In this document: piece by piece, positions 6,733-12,812 of the stretch
Layout: each line of letters begins with the position of its first letter
How positions within the stretch are numbered: the stretch's first letter is position 1
DNA from: JBAXRT01 sp037131065
GTDB lineage: Bacteria > Bacteroidota > Bacteroidia > Bacteroidales > FEN-979
Length of the DNA: 12,812 nucleotides
Direction: 5' to 3'
Assembly: GCA_037131065.1 (NCBI GenBank)
Contig: JBAXRT010000086.1
Coordinates: forward strand, 1-12,812
The notes under the pieces: model-generated
Told to the model about the DNA's origin: nothing
The model's database searches: none
The model's input: only the letters and a program-made list of their open reading frames with translations
Position numbers and translations under genes: made by a program

Positions 6733-7296
6733 ATGGCCGGGAAAAAAATAATCATCGGGATCACGGGCGCCAGCGGTGCTATTTACGGAAAACTGCTGCT
6801 GGAAAAGCTGGTTCTTCTGAAAGAACAACTGGAAGATACTGCGGTGATATTCAGCGAAAATGCAAAAGCTGTCTGGAAATATGAGCTGGGCTCCTTTGAA
6901 ACGGAAGTCTTCCCATTCCGGATCTATCAGCACGATGATTTCTTCGCCCCGCCGGCTTCAGGCTCTTCAGGATATGAAATCATGATCGTTTGCCCGTGTA
7001 CCATGGGAACGCTTGGAAGGATCGCATCAGGAGTGTCGGGCGATCTGCTCACCCGTTCGGCTGATGTGATGCTAAAGGAGAGGAAAAAACTGATCCTGGT
7101 CCCGCGTGAGGCTCCCTACAGCCTTATTCACCTGAACAATATGAAACTGCTCACCGAGGCCGGCGCCATCATCTGCCCTGCATCTCCTTCGTTTTACAGC
7201 AAACCGGCAACCATCGACGAGGTCGTGATGACCATTGTTGACCGGGTGCTGATCCTGGCGGGGTTGGAGATTCAAAGTTTCAGGTGGGGAAAATAA
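6733..7296 (+). CDS. ubiX: Flavin prenyltransferase UbiX
   Basis: Joins dimethylallyl phosphate to FMN to make prenyl-FMN, the cofactor of UbiD-type decarboxylases. The 187-residue length is standard. The N-terminal flavin-binding loop GITGASGAIYG (9-19), the CPCTMGTLGRIASG segment (87-100), DLLTRSADV (104-112) and VPREAPYS (123-130, with the conserved Arg-Glu pair) are all present. No ubiD homologue lies in this window, so the partner must be elsewhere. In Bacteroidota the likely use is menaquinone synthesis, which would fit the polyprenyl synthase 3 kb upstream, or another aromatic decarboxylation. It follows the barrel gene by 17 bp and converges on queG with an 11-bp gap. Confidence 0.95.
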   Translation: MAGKKIIIGITGASGAIYGKLLLEKLVLLKEQLEDTAVIFSENAKAVWKYELGSFETEVFPFRIYQHDDFFAPPASGSSGYEIMIVCPCTMGTLGRIASGVSGDLLTRSADVMLKERKKLILVPREAPYSLIHLNNMKLLTEAGAIICPASPSFYSKPATIDEVVMTIVDRVLILAGLEIQSFRWGK

Positions 7297-7307
7297 TCTC
7301 TCGGATT

Positions 7308-8216
7308 CTACTCTTTTGGCAGGTTGTCCATCAACTTTTTATAACCGGTCCGCTTCACCGCCGATTTTTCAAATATCCGGGAGAAATCTTCTTCCGTAAG
7401 ACGATGCCATGCGGGTTTTCTCAGGCTTTTTAAAGCTTCAGATGGGCGAAAATCTGTTTCGGGGCTTGGTACTGCTCTCCGGTTGAAAGGACAGGCATCC
7501 TGGCAGATGTCGCAGCCATAGATCCGGTCATACTGGTTTAACCTGAACTCATCCGGAAATTCACCTGAAGTTTCGATCGTATGGTAGGAGAGGCAGCGCG
7601 TGATCTCAAGCTGGTAGGGTGTATCAAGGGCCCCGGTAGGGCAGGCTTTCACACAATGGTCGCAGGTGCCGCAATGATCTTTATCAGGTTTATCAGGACC
7701 AATTTCCAGGTTTGTAAGGATGATCCCGATGAAGAAAAATGAGCCCTGGTTTTTATTGATGAGGATGGTGTTTTTTCCCTGCCACCCCAATCCGCACTGC
7801 TGTGCCCAGAGCTTCTCCTTTACGACCCCTGAATCGGAAAAGGGCATTGCCAGCACCCCGTTCCCTGTTCCCATGATAAATGAAGAAAGAGCCCGTAGTT
7901 TTTCCTTCATGAACGGATGATAATCGGAACCATAGGCATATTTGGCAATGATGTAGTTGTTTTCAGCCGGGATGATTTCCCCGGGGAAGTAGTTCATGAG
8001 CAGGGCAATGACTGACTTTGCCTCAGGCATTAGCAGCCGCGGATCAAGCCTTTTTTCAAGTTGGGTCTCAAGATAACCGATCTCGCCATGACGTTTCTCT
8101 CTCAGGAAGGACTGGTAAAAAGAGCGCCTCTGCTCCAGGGGCTCAGCCCTGGCGAAACCGCAGAAAGAGAATCCCAGGCGGGAGGACTCCTTCCGGATAT
8201 GTTCCTTTGAAACCAT
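7308..8216 (-). CDS. queG: Epoxyqueuosine reductase QueG
   Basis: Performs the last step of queuosine synthesis, reducing epoxyqueuosine at position 34 of GUN-anticodon tRNAs, with a cobalamin cofactor and two [4Fe-4S] clusters. The 302-residue protein has the N-terminal cobalamin-binding fold with a candidate catalytic Asp128 in FSDSG. The ferredoxin-like motifs follow: C182, C185, C188 and C192 (CGTCDHCVKACP), then C208, C235, C238 and C242 (CDICQDACPFN). It is shorter than the E. coli enzyme (379 residues) because most of the C-terminal HEAT-like region is absent; about 300 residues is a common length in this phylum. The gene starts 14 bp after the ruvB stop on the same strand and is probably co-transcribed from the ruvB promoter. 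It shares a cobalamin requirement with the class II reductase in this window. Confidence 0.95.
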   Translation of the reverse strand: MVSKEHIRKESSRLGFSFCGFARAEPLEQRRSFYQSFLREKRHGEIGYLETQLEKRLDPRLLMPEAKSVIALLMNYFPGEIIPAENNYIIAKYAYGSDYHPFMKEKLRALSSFIMGTGNGVLAMPFSDSGVVKEKLWAQQCGLGWQGKNTILINKNQGSFFFIGIILTNLEIGPDKPDKDHCGTCDHCVKACPTGALDTPYQLEITRCLSYHTIETSGEFPDEFRLNQYDRIYGCDICQDACPFNRRAVPSPETDFRPSEALKSLRKPAWHRLTEEDFSRIFEKSAVKRTGYKKLMDNLPKE

Positions 8217-8230
8217 TGACTAATTTCCGT

Positions 8231-9253
8231 TTAAAACAGTCCCGGCTGCTCTCCGTGCTTCAGTTTTCCGAGGTGCCTGTATGCCAGTTCGGTGGCTTCG
8301 CGGCCGCGCGGCGTGCGCATGAGGTATCCCTCCTGGATCAGGAATGGTTCGTAAACCTCCTCGATGGTACCGGGATCTTCTGAGACTGCAGTGGCTATCG
8401 TGGTGATCCCCACAGGTCCGCCCCTGAACTTATCAATGATCGTCAGGAGGATCTTGTTGTCCATCTCATCGAGGCCGTTCTTATCAACATTTAGTGCCGT
8501 CAGTGCATATTTGCTGATCTTCAGATCGATCTTCCCGTCTCCTTTGATCTGGGCAAAATCACGGACCCTGCGGAGCAACAGGTTGGCAATTCTTGGAGTT
8601 CCGCGGCTGCGGCGTGAGATCTCCGCGGCAGCTTCATTCTCAATCGGCATCCTCAGGATCTCGGCCGAACGTCTGATGATCTTTTCCAGCGTCTCGGCGC
8701 CATAGTAAGAGAGTCTTGAATTGATCCCGAACCTGGAACGGAGGGGGGCTGTGAGCAATCCCGAGCGGGTGGTGGCGCCGATCAGGGTAAACGGGTTAAG
8801 AGAGATCTGGATGCTGCGGGCATTCGGACCAGTCTCGATCATGATATCGATCTTATAATCCTCCATGGCGGAATAGAGGTACTCCTCCACTACCGGCGAC
8901 AAACGGTGGATCTCGTCGATAAAAAGAACATCGTAGGGCTCCAGCCCGGTAAGTAACCCCGCAAGGTCGCCCGGTTTGTCGAGTACCGGCCCGGAACTGA
9001 CCCGGATGTTCACATTCAGCTCATTGGCAATAATGTAAGCCAGTGTGGTTTTTCCGAGTCCCGGAGGACCATGCAGGAGCACATGATCCAGGGATTCCTT
9101 ACGCTGGCGGGCTGCCTTGACAAAGATCTTCAGGTTCTCGACGATCGATTCCTGCCCGGAAAAATCAACAAAGCCGGAGGGACGGAGCACCTTTTCGATC
9201 TCCTTTTCGGCAGGACTCAGTTGAGAGCCGGTTGCATCCAGGTTTTCATTCAT
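8231..9253 (-). CDS. ruvB: Holliday junction branch-migration helicase RuvB
   Basis: The AAA+ motor of the RuvABC complex, driving branch migration of Holliday junctions. The 340-residue length is typical. Visible motifs in order: Walker A GPPGLGKTT (62-70), Walker B FIDEIH (111-116), sensor 1 GATTR (159-163), arginine-finger segment PLRSRFG (170-176), sensor 2 region RGTPRIANLLLRRVRDFA (217-234), and the C-terminal winged helix with RTPRGRE (313-319). All are intact. ruvA and ruvC are not in the window. The ATG at 9253 is the only sensible start. An exact TAnnTTTG element ends only 5 bp before it, implying a leaderless or nearly leaderless mRNA. queG follows after 14 bp. Confidence 0.97.
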   Translation of the reverse strand: MNENLDATGSQLSPAEKEIEKVLRPSGFVDFSGQESIVENLKIFVKAARQRKESLDHVLLHGPPGLGKTTLAYIIANELNVNIRVSSGPVLDKPGDLAGLLTGLEPYDVLFIDEIHRLSPVVEEYLYSAMEDYKIDIMIETGPNARSIQISLNPFTLIGATTRSGLLTAPLRSRFGINSRLSYYGAETLEKIIRRSAEILRMPIENEAAAEISRRSRGTPRIANLLLRRVRDFAQIKGDGKIDLKISKYALTALNVDKNGLDEMDNKILLTIIDKFRGGPVGITTIATAVSEDPGTIEEVYEPFLIQEGYLMRTPRGREATELAYRHLGKLKHGEQPGLF

Positions 9254-9258
9254 GAAGG

Positions 9259-9266
9259 CAAATGTA
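9259..9266 (-). promoter_or_regulatory. Candidate -7 promoter element for ruvB-queG
   Basis: Minus-strand TACATTTG matches TAnnTTTG exactly and ends five bases before the ruvB ATG. Transcription would begin at or next to the start codon. No clear -33 TTTG is visible. Confidence 0.45.
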
Positions 9267-9286
9267 AAGAAAATATGCTCATTTTT

Positions 9287-9319
9287 TTTGTTAAAGTAAA
9301 ATCGTTACTTTTACGTTAT
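9287..9319 (+). promoter_or_regulatory. Candidate promoter of the usp-SPOR-usp cassette
   Basis: A TTTG at the end of a T-run (9287-9290) could be the -33 element. Two imperfect -7 candidates follow: TACTTTTA at 9306-9313 (one mismatch, but only a 15-bp gap) and TACGTTAT at 9312-9319 (21-bp gap, poorer match). The region is AT-rich, intergenic and just upstream of the first usp gene. Confidence 0.3.
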
Positions 9320-9338
9320 CAAAATAAAACCAATTGTT

Positions 9339-10178
9339 ATGCAACCGGTCGTTGTCGCCGTCGATTTTTCGAACACCTCTATCCATGCGGTCGAATACGC
9401 GATCCCAATCGCGAACAAGCTGAAATCCGACATCATTCTTGTATGGGTCGATAAGATCAGTCCGCAGGAATCGCTCTATCCCGACACCTCAAACGCCAAC
9501 CGCAATGAGGCAAAAAAGCGTTTCGAGGAGCTGCTTCAGCAGTTCCACCGGAAGCTGGCAAAGGGAATAAAAATGGAGTACAAGCTGCGCAAAGGGAAGA
9601 TCTATCATGAGGTCGAGACCCTGGCCAAGCACCTCGGGGCATCCCTTGTCATCACCGGTGCCCATGGCATTTCCGGTTTCGAAGAGTTCTGGATCGGGAG
9701 CAATGCCTTCAAGATCGTCACCTACGCTACCTGCCCGATCATCACGGTGCGTCACGATTTCGCGATCAGGAAGGAGATCTCCAGGATCATCGTTCCCATC
9801 GACGGTTCAGCGGAGACCCTTCAGAAATTGCCCTTCACAGCAAAAATCGCCCGCCTTTTCAAGTCGGAGGTTCATGTCGTAACGACTCACTCAAGCACAC
9901 TGAAATCGATCCAGCGGATTGCGGAAAAATATGCCCAGGTTTCCATAAACTATCTGAAAATAAATAATATAGATTGTGTCCAGGACAGCATCGTGGCGAA
10001 CGACCTCACCAAGGCCCTGCTTGGCTATTCGGTGAATGTGAAAGCCGACCTGATCACGATCATGACCGAGCAGGAGACTCCTGTCAATATTTTGCTGGGG
10101 CCACAGGCACAGCAAATGATTAACCAATCACCTATTCCCCTGCTGAGCCTCCATCCTGTTGAACATTTTTGTCTTTAA
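9339..10178 (+). CDS. Universal stress protein with two UspA domains (first of pair)
   Basis: A 279-residue cytoplasmic protein with two UspA folds in tandem (about 1-138 and 147-273). The first carries the nucleotide-binding signature G-x2-G-x9-G-S (G107, G110, G120, S121) and the N-terminal VAVDFS loop, so it could bind ATP. The second begins normally (IVPIDGS, 151-157), but its signature region (IMTEQE, then LLGPQAQ) has lost the first glycines and probably does not bind nucleotide in the standard way. UspA proteins respond to starvation, oxidative and other stresses; the target here is unknown. It is followed after 6 bp by the SPOR gene and then by a second copy of the same architecture, implying one operon. 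Confidence 0.9.
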   Translation: MQPVVVAVDFSNTSIHAVEYAIPIANKLKSDIILVWVDKISPQESLYPDTSNANRNEAKKRFEELLQQFHRKLAKGIKMEYKLRKGKIYHEVETLAKHLGASLVITGAHGISGFEEFWIGSNAFKIVTYATCPIITVRHDFAIRKEISRIIVPIDGSAETLQKLPFTAKIARLFKSEVHVVTTHSSTLKSIQRIAEKYAQVSINYLKINNIDCVQDSIVANDLTKALLGYSVNVKADLITIMTEQETPVNILLGPQAQQMINQSPIPLLSLHPVEHFCL

Positions 10179-10184
10179 ATTGCA

Positions 10185-10613
10185 ATGAAAATAGTAACCA
10201 TATATTTCATCCTCTTCGCCGGAACATTATTTTTTCCTCAGCTCTCTTTTACACAGGTGGCCGGATCCGATTCAGGGAAGGTGGAATTTATACAGGATGA
10301 AAAGGTAGGCCTTCTTGTCTCCAAACATATCACTATCAATCAGAATATGGGAACGATCGATGGTTACAGGGTCCAGATCTTTTCCGACTCGGGGAACAAC
10401 TCCAAAACACAGGCCCAGGCAGCAAGCGACGGGTTTGTTGCGAAATACCCCAATGTCAATGCCTATCTTACATTTAAATCACCAAACTACCGCGTGCGGG
10501 TAGGAGACTTCAGAAGCCGGCTGGATGCACAGCGCTTCCTCTCCGAAATTACGGATGACTACCCGAATGCTTTCATCATATCTGATAATATCAATTTACC
10601 TAAAGTTGAATAA
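10185..10613 (+). CDS. Small secreted SPOR-domain protein
   Basis: A 142-residue exported protein. Residues 1 to about 23 form a signal peptide (Lys2, hydrophobic core, cleavage near SFTQ). There is no lipobox cysteine, so it is probably periplasmic and soluble. A short spacer precedes a SPOR domain (about 58-136): GYRVQIFS strand, a helix rich in Ala/Gln, YLTFKSPNYRVRVGDF, then the RSRLDAQRFLSEI helix and a final strand. SPOR domains bind glycan strands lacking stem peptides at division septa. It lies 6 bp after one usp gene and 12 bp before another, so it is almost certainly co-transcribed with both. A cytoplasmic stress protein pair flanking a periplasmic cell-wall binder is unusual. Confidence 0.87.
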   Translation: MKIVTIYFILFAGTLFFPQLSFTQVAGSDSGKVEFIQDEKVGLLVSKHITINQNMGTIDGYRVQIFSDSGNNSKTQAQAASDGFVAKYPNVNAYLTFKSPNYRVRVGDFRSRLDAQRFLSEITDDYPNAFIISDNINLPKVE

Positions 10614-10625
10614 AAAATTACAGCT

Positions 10626-11477
10626 ATGAGTAAGATGATCGTTGCGGTTGATTTCCTGGAGGCCTCTGTAAATGCCTTCCTTCATGCGCTTTCGATTGCG
10701 AAGACCTGTAAGCAGGACCTCCTGCTGGTCTATGTTGATAAGCCCACATCGGAGGGGGAGAAATTCGGTGAGAAGAATAAAGACCTCGCAAAGGATGCGG
10801 AAAAAGCTTTCGAGGAGATGATCCCAAAATACCAGGCGGAGCTGCATGAGAACAAGATCACCTATAAGATCAGAAAAGGGAAGGTTTACAAGGAAATCAC
10901 TGCCGAAGCCAAAGAGAGCAAGGCCAGCCTTGTTGTCGTTGGGACCCATGGTGCCTCAGGTTTCGAGGAATTCTTCGCAGGCAGCAATGCGAACAAGATC
11001 GTCTCGGCAAGCCCCTGTCCTGTGATTACTATCCGCGGGGGAATCGACATCAAACGCCCGCTCAGCAGGATCGTCTTCCCGGTCGACAGCACGCTCGAGA
11101 CGCGTCAGAAAGCCACGATCGTCGGGTACATGGCCAAATGTCACGATGCCGAGGTCTATATTCTGAAAATGTATCGGTCGAAAGTAAAAGATTTAAGGCA
11201 AAACGTCGACCTCTATGCCTCCCAGGTCTCAAGGCATTTTGAAAAGGAGGGGGTCAGGCATCAGGTCGACGGCGTGGATGCTGATAACCTGGCAAATGCG
11301 GCGATCGATTATGCAAAAATGATCGATGCAAACCTGATCGCCATCATGACCCAGCAGGAATCCGGCACCTCAAATCTCTGGATGGGCCCCTTTGCCCACC
11401 AGACGGTCAACCATTCGCCGGTCCCCGTGCTCAGTGTCCATCCGAAAGAGACCCTGGCAGCAGGACTTGGGTTCTAA
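10626..11477 (+). CDS. Universal stress protein with two UspA domains (second of pair)
   Basis: A 283-residue tandem UspA protein, clearly paralogous to the product of 9339-10178. Both share the IRKGK/LRKGK segment, a nearly identical THG/AHG-x-SGFEEF region and the SP-x-P-x-LS-x-HP ending. The first domain keeps G-x2-G-x9-G-S (G106, G109, G119, S120). The second (about 146-272) again has a degenerate signature (IMTQQE, then MGPFAHQ), so the one-active, one-degenerate layout predates the duplication. It starts 12 bp after the SPOR gene. Its TAA stop (11475-11477) overlaps the stop codon of the convergent aldolase gene, leaving no intergenic terminator. Confidence 0.9.
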   Translation: MSKMIVAVDFLEASVNAFLHALSIAKTCKQDLLLVYVDKPTSEGEKFGEKNKDLAKDAEKAFEEMIPKYQAELHENKITYKIRKGKVYKEITAEAKESKASLVVVGTHGASGFEEFFAGSNANKIVSASPCPVITIRGGIDIKRPLSRIVFPVDSTLETRQKATIVGYMAKCHDAEVYILKMYRSKVKDLRQNVDLYASQVSRHFEKEGVRHQVDGVDADNLANAAIDYAKMIDANLIAIMTQQESGTSNLWMGPFAHQTVNHSPVPVLSVHPKETLAAGLGF

Positions 11478-12553
11478 AACCTGTCGAGGCAGTTAAGATC
11501 AGCGAAGGCGATTTTCAGGCGCTCCACGATAGATTTCTCACCGTCGCGTAACCATGCACGCGGATCATAGTACTTTTTGTTGGGTTTGTCCTCTCCCTCC
11601 GGATTTCCGATCTGTCCCTGGAGATACCCTTCATTCTTCTTGTAATATTTAAGAACCCCTTCCCAGAAGGCCCACTGTGTATCGGTATCGATGTTCATTT
11701 TGACCACGCCATAGGAGATGGCCTCCCTGATCTTTTCAGGTTCGGAACCTGATCCGCCGTGGAACACGAAATTCACCGGATTTGGAAGGGTGTTCAGTTT
11801 TTTCTGGATGTAGACCTGGGAATTGTGGAGAATGACCGGTTCAAGCTTAACATTACCGGGCTTGTAAACGCCATGGACATTCCCAAAAGAGGCGGCGATG
11901 GTGAAGTTCGGGCTTACCGCTCCCAGGGTCTCGTAGGCTAGCGCCACATGTTCGGGCTGGGTGTAGAGGCGGGAGCTGTCGATCCCGGTATTATCCACTC
12001 CATCTTCTTCTCCTCCTGTAACGCCAAGTTCGATCTCAAGGGTCATACCCATCTTGCTCATCCGCTCCAGGTAACGTTTACAGATCTCGACGTTTTCGTG
12101 AAGGGGTTCCTCCGACAAGTCGAGCATGTGCGAACTGAAGAGCGGTTTGCCATGTTTTTTAAAGTATGCCTCCCCGGCATCCAGCAGGCCATCGATCCAC
12201 GGAAGCAGCTTCTTTGCCGCGTGGTCGGTATGTATGATGACTGGAATACCATAGAGTTCGGCAATTTCATGAATATGCATGGCACCGGCGATCGATCCCC
12301 TGATGGCGATCCGCTCGTTGTCGTTCTTTAAAGATTTTCCGGCATAAAAGATACCACCTCCGTTGGAGAACTGGATGATCACTGGGGAATTCACGGCCTT
12401 TGCTGCCTCCATAACTGCATTCACCGAATCGGTTCCTACCACGTTAACGGCCGGCAGCGCAAACTGGTTGGCTTTTGCGATGCGAAAAATTTCCTGGAGG
12501 CTATTCCCGGTAGCGACGCCCGGGGCAACTTTTTCAGATATTTTCTGTGACAT
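11474..12553 (-). CDS. fbaA: Class II fructose-bisphosphate aldolase
   Basis: Zinc-dependent aldolase that splits or forms fructose 1,6-bisphosphate in glycolysis and gluconeogenesis. From the ATG at 12553 the product is 359 residues, the same length as E. coli FbaA. The frame extends to 12610, but those 19 residues are Asn/Lys/Leu-rich translated promoter DNA and include the -7 element. Active-site residues sit one position after their E. coli equivalents: D110 and H111 (HTDHA), E175 (EIELG), H227 (GNVHG), H265 (FHGGSGS) and N287 (MNIDTDTQ). GVTGGEEDGVDN and the phosphate-binding glycines are intact, marking the class IIA subtype. Promoter element at 12590-12597. The stop overlaps the stop of the convergent usp gene. 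Confidence 0.97.
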   Translation of the reverse strand: MSQKISEKVAPGVATGNSLQEIFRIAKANQFALPAVNVVGTDSVNAVMEAAKAVNSPVIIQFSNGGGIFYAGKSLKNDNERIAIRGSIAGAMHIHEIAELYGIPVIIHTDHAAKKLLPWIDGLLDAGEAYFKKHGKPLFSSHMLDLSEEPLHENVEICKRYLERMSKMGMTLEIELGVTGGEEDGVDNTGIDSSRLYTQPEHVALAYETLGAVSPNFTIAASFGNVHGVYKPGNVKLEPVILHNSQVYIQKKLNTLPNPVNFVFHGGSGSEPEKIREAISYGVVKMNIDTDTQWAFWEGVLKYYKKNEGYLQGQIGNPEGEDKPNKKYYDPRAWLRDGEKSIVERLKIAFADLNCLDRF

Positions 12554-12589
12554 ATGATTGAAGTTTTTGTTTTGCGACTTAAGTTTTAT

Positions 12590-12597
12590 CAAAAGTA
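12590..12597 (-). promoter_or_regulatory. Candidate -7 promoter element for fbaA
   Basis: Minus-strand TACTTTTG is an exact TAnnTTTG match 36 bp upstream of the ATG at 12553, implying a leader of about 30 bases that is A-rich near the start codon. No good -33 element was seen. Its presence supports the shorter reading of the gene. Confidence 0.5.
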
Positions 12598-12631
12598 AAA
12601 AATTATTCAATCCGGGTTACGCCGGTCCTTT

Positions 12632-12663
12632 TTTGTTTTCTTCTCCCGGTTTCATTATCTTTG
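12632..12663 (+). promoter_or_regulatory. Bacteroidota promoter for tRNA-Arg
   Basis: TTTG at 12632-12635, a 20-bp spacer, then TATCTTTG at 12656-12663. Both elements and the spacing match the primary-sigma promoter of Bacteroidota (TTTG / TAnnTTTG). Transcription would start near 12668-12671, about 65 bases before the tRNA. It is the best promoter in the window. Confidence 0.75.
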
Positions 12664-12693
12664 TGCCCCGAATTATCAGACAGACAGTTACAT

Positions 12694-12728
12694 TTCATTC
12701 GTAACTCGTCACTCGAAATTCGTAATTT
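12694..12728. repeat. Degenerate 7-bp tandem repeat, five units, in the tRNA leader
   Basis: Heptads begin at 12694, 12701, 12708, 12715 and 12722 and fit a looser version of the 1711-1752 consensus, roughly G(T)(C/A)A(C/T)T(C/T). The unit GTCACTC at 12708-12714 differs by one base from units of the first tract. The tract lies between the predicted promoter and the 5' end of tRNA-Arg, so it would be in the primary transcript. Confidence 0.75.
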
Positions 12729-12733
12729 GAAAA

Positions 12734-12810
12734 GGCCCCGTAGTTCAATTGGATAGAATATCAGATTCCGGTTCTGAGGGTTGGGGGTTCGAGTCCCTTC
12801 GGGGTCACCA
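12734..12810 (+). tRNA. tRNA-Arg (anticodon CCG), CCA encoded
   Basis: The cloverleaf closes fully. The acceptor stem GGCCCCG (12734-12740) pairs with CGGGGTC (12800-12806), with one G-T pair. The D stem is GTTC/GAAT. The anticodon stem TCAGA/TCTGA encloses the seven-base loop TTCCGGT, so the anticodon is CCG, reading the arginine codon CGG. The T arm is GGGGG-TTCGAGT-CCCTT. The discriminator base is A12807 and the CCA end is encoded at 12808-12810. Confidence 0.93.
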
Positions 12811-12812
12811 AA

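Noticed and set aside
12554..12610. N-terminal extension of the aldolase
   Set aside because: It would translate the -7 element and AT-rich leader; the 359-residue form aligns with E. coli FbaA in length and active-site spacing.
12611..12650. Inverted repeat CCGGG...CCCGG and CCGG...CCGG near the tRNA promoter
   Set aside because: Arms of four or five bases with long loops, and no upstream gene on the plus strand to terminate; probably chance.
7308..12810. Functional link between queG and the nearby tRNA gene
   Set aside because: Queuosine is made in GUN-anticodon tRNAs (Tyr, His, Asn, Asp); the tRNA here is Arg(CCG) and is 4.5 kb away.
1..12812. Mobile element, prophage or defence island
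   Set aside because: No transposase, integrase, terminal inverted repeats, phage or toxin-antitoxin genes were recognised; gene content is housekeeping and coding style is even.

Overview
This window reads as chromosomal DNA of a member of the Bacteroidota, probably Bacteroidales. Four lines of evidence agree. Exact TAnnTTTG promoter -7 elements sit upstream of several genes. Clear Shine-Dalgarno sites are absent in front of most genes. The window also carries typical gene families: a PorT-type outer-membrane barrel, a CAP-domain secreted protein, paired-domain universal stress proteins, a SPOR protein and a COG0731-like radical SAM protein. Base composition is moderate and fairly even. I see no transposase, integrase, phage gene, CRISPR array or toxin-antitoxin pair, so this looks like core genome rather than a mobile island.

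Layout. Positions 2-1303 (+) hold the 3' part of a B12-dependent class II ribonucleotide reductase. Positions 1312-2531 (-) hold a radical SAM protein followed by a small unrecognised protein built from 25-residue repeats. The two are separated only by a degenerate 7-bp repeat tract. A long-chain polyprenyl diphosphate synthase (2627-3601, +) converges on a PhoR/PhoB-like two-component system (3622-5363, -). Then come, on the + strand, a secreted CAP-domain protein, an outer-membrane barrel and UbiX flavin prenyltransferase (5453-7296). These converge on a ruvB-queG pair (7308-9253, -). Next is a tight + strand cassette of universal stress protein, secreted SPOR protein and universal stress protein (9339-11477). 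Its stop codon overlaps tail-to-tail with that of a class II fructose-bisphosphate aldolase (11474-12553, -). The window ends with tRNA-Arg(CCG), preceded by a textbook Bacteroidota promoter and a second copy of the 7-bp repeat type.

How the genes fit together. Most are housekeeping: deoxynucleotide supply, isoprenoid quinone side chain and prenyl-FMN cofactor, recombination, queuosine tRNA modification, glycolysis/gluconeogenesis and tRNA supply. The envelope theme (two-component sensor with almost no periplasmic loop, CAP protein, beta-barrel, SPOR protein) may be linked functionally, but the sequence shows only proximity. The least explained items are the 25-residue-repeat protein, the 7-bp repeat tracts at two distant loci, and the USP-SPOR-USP cassette. 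I did not find evidence for a wholly new defence or mobile system.
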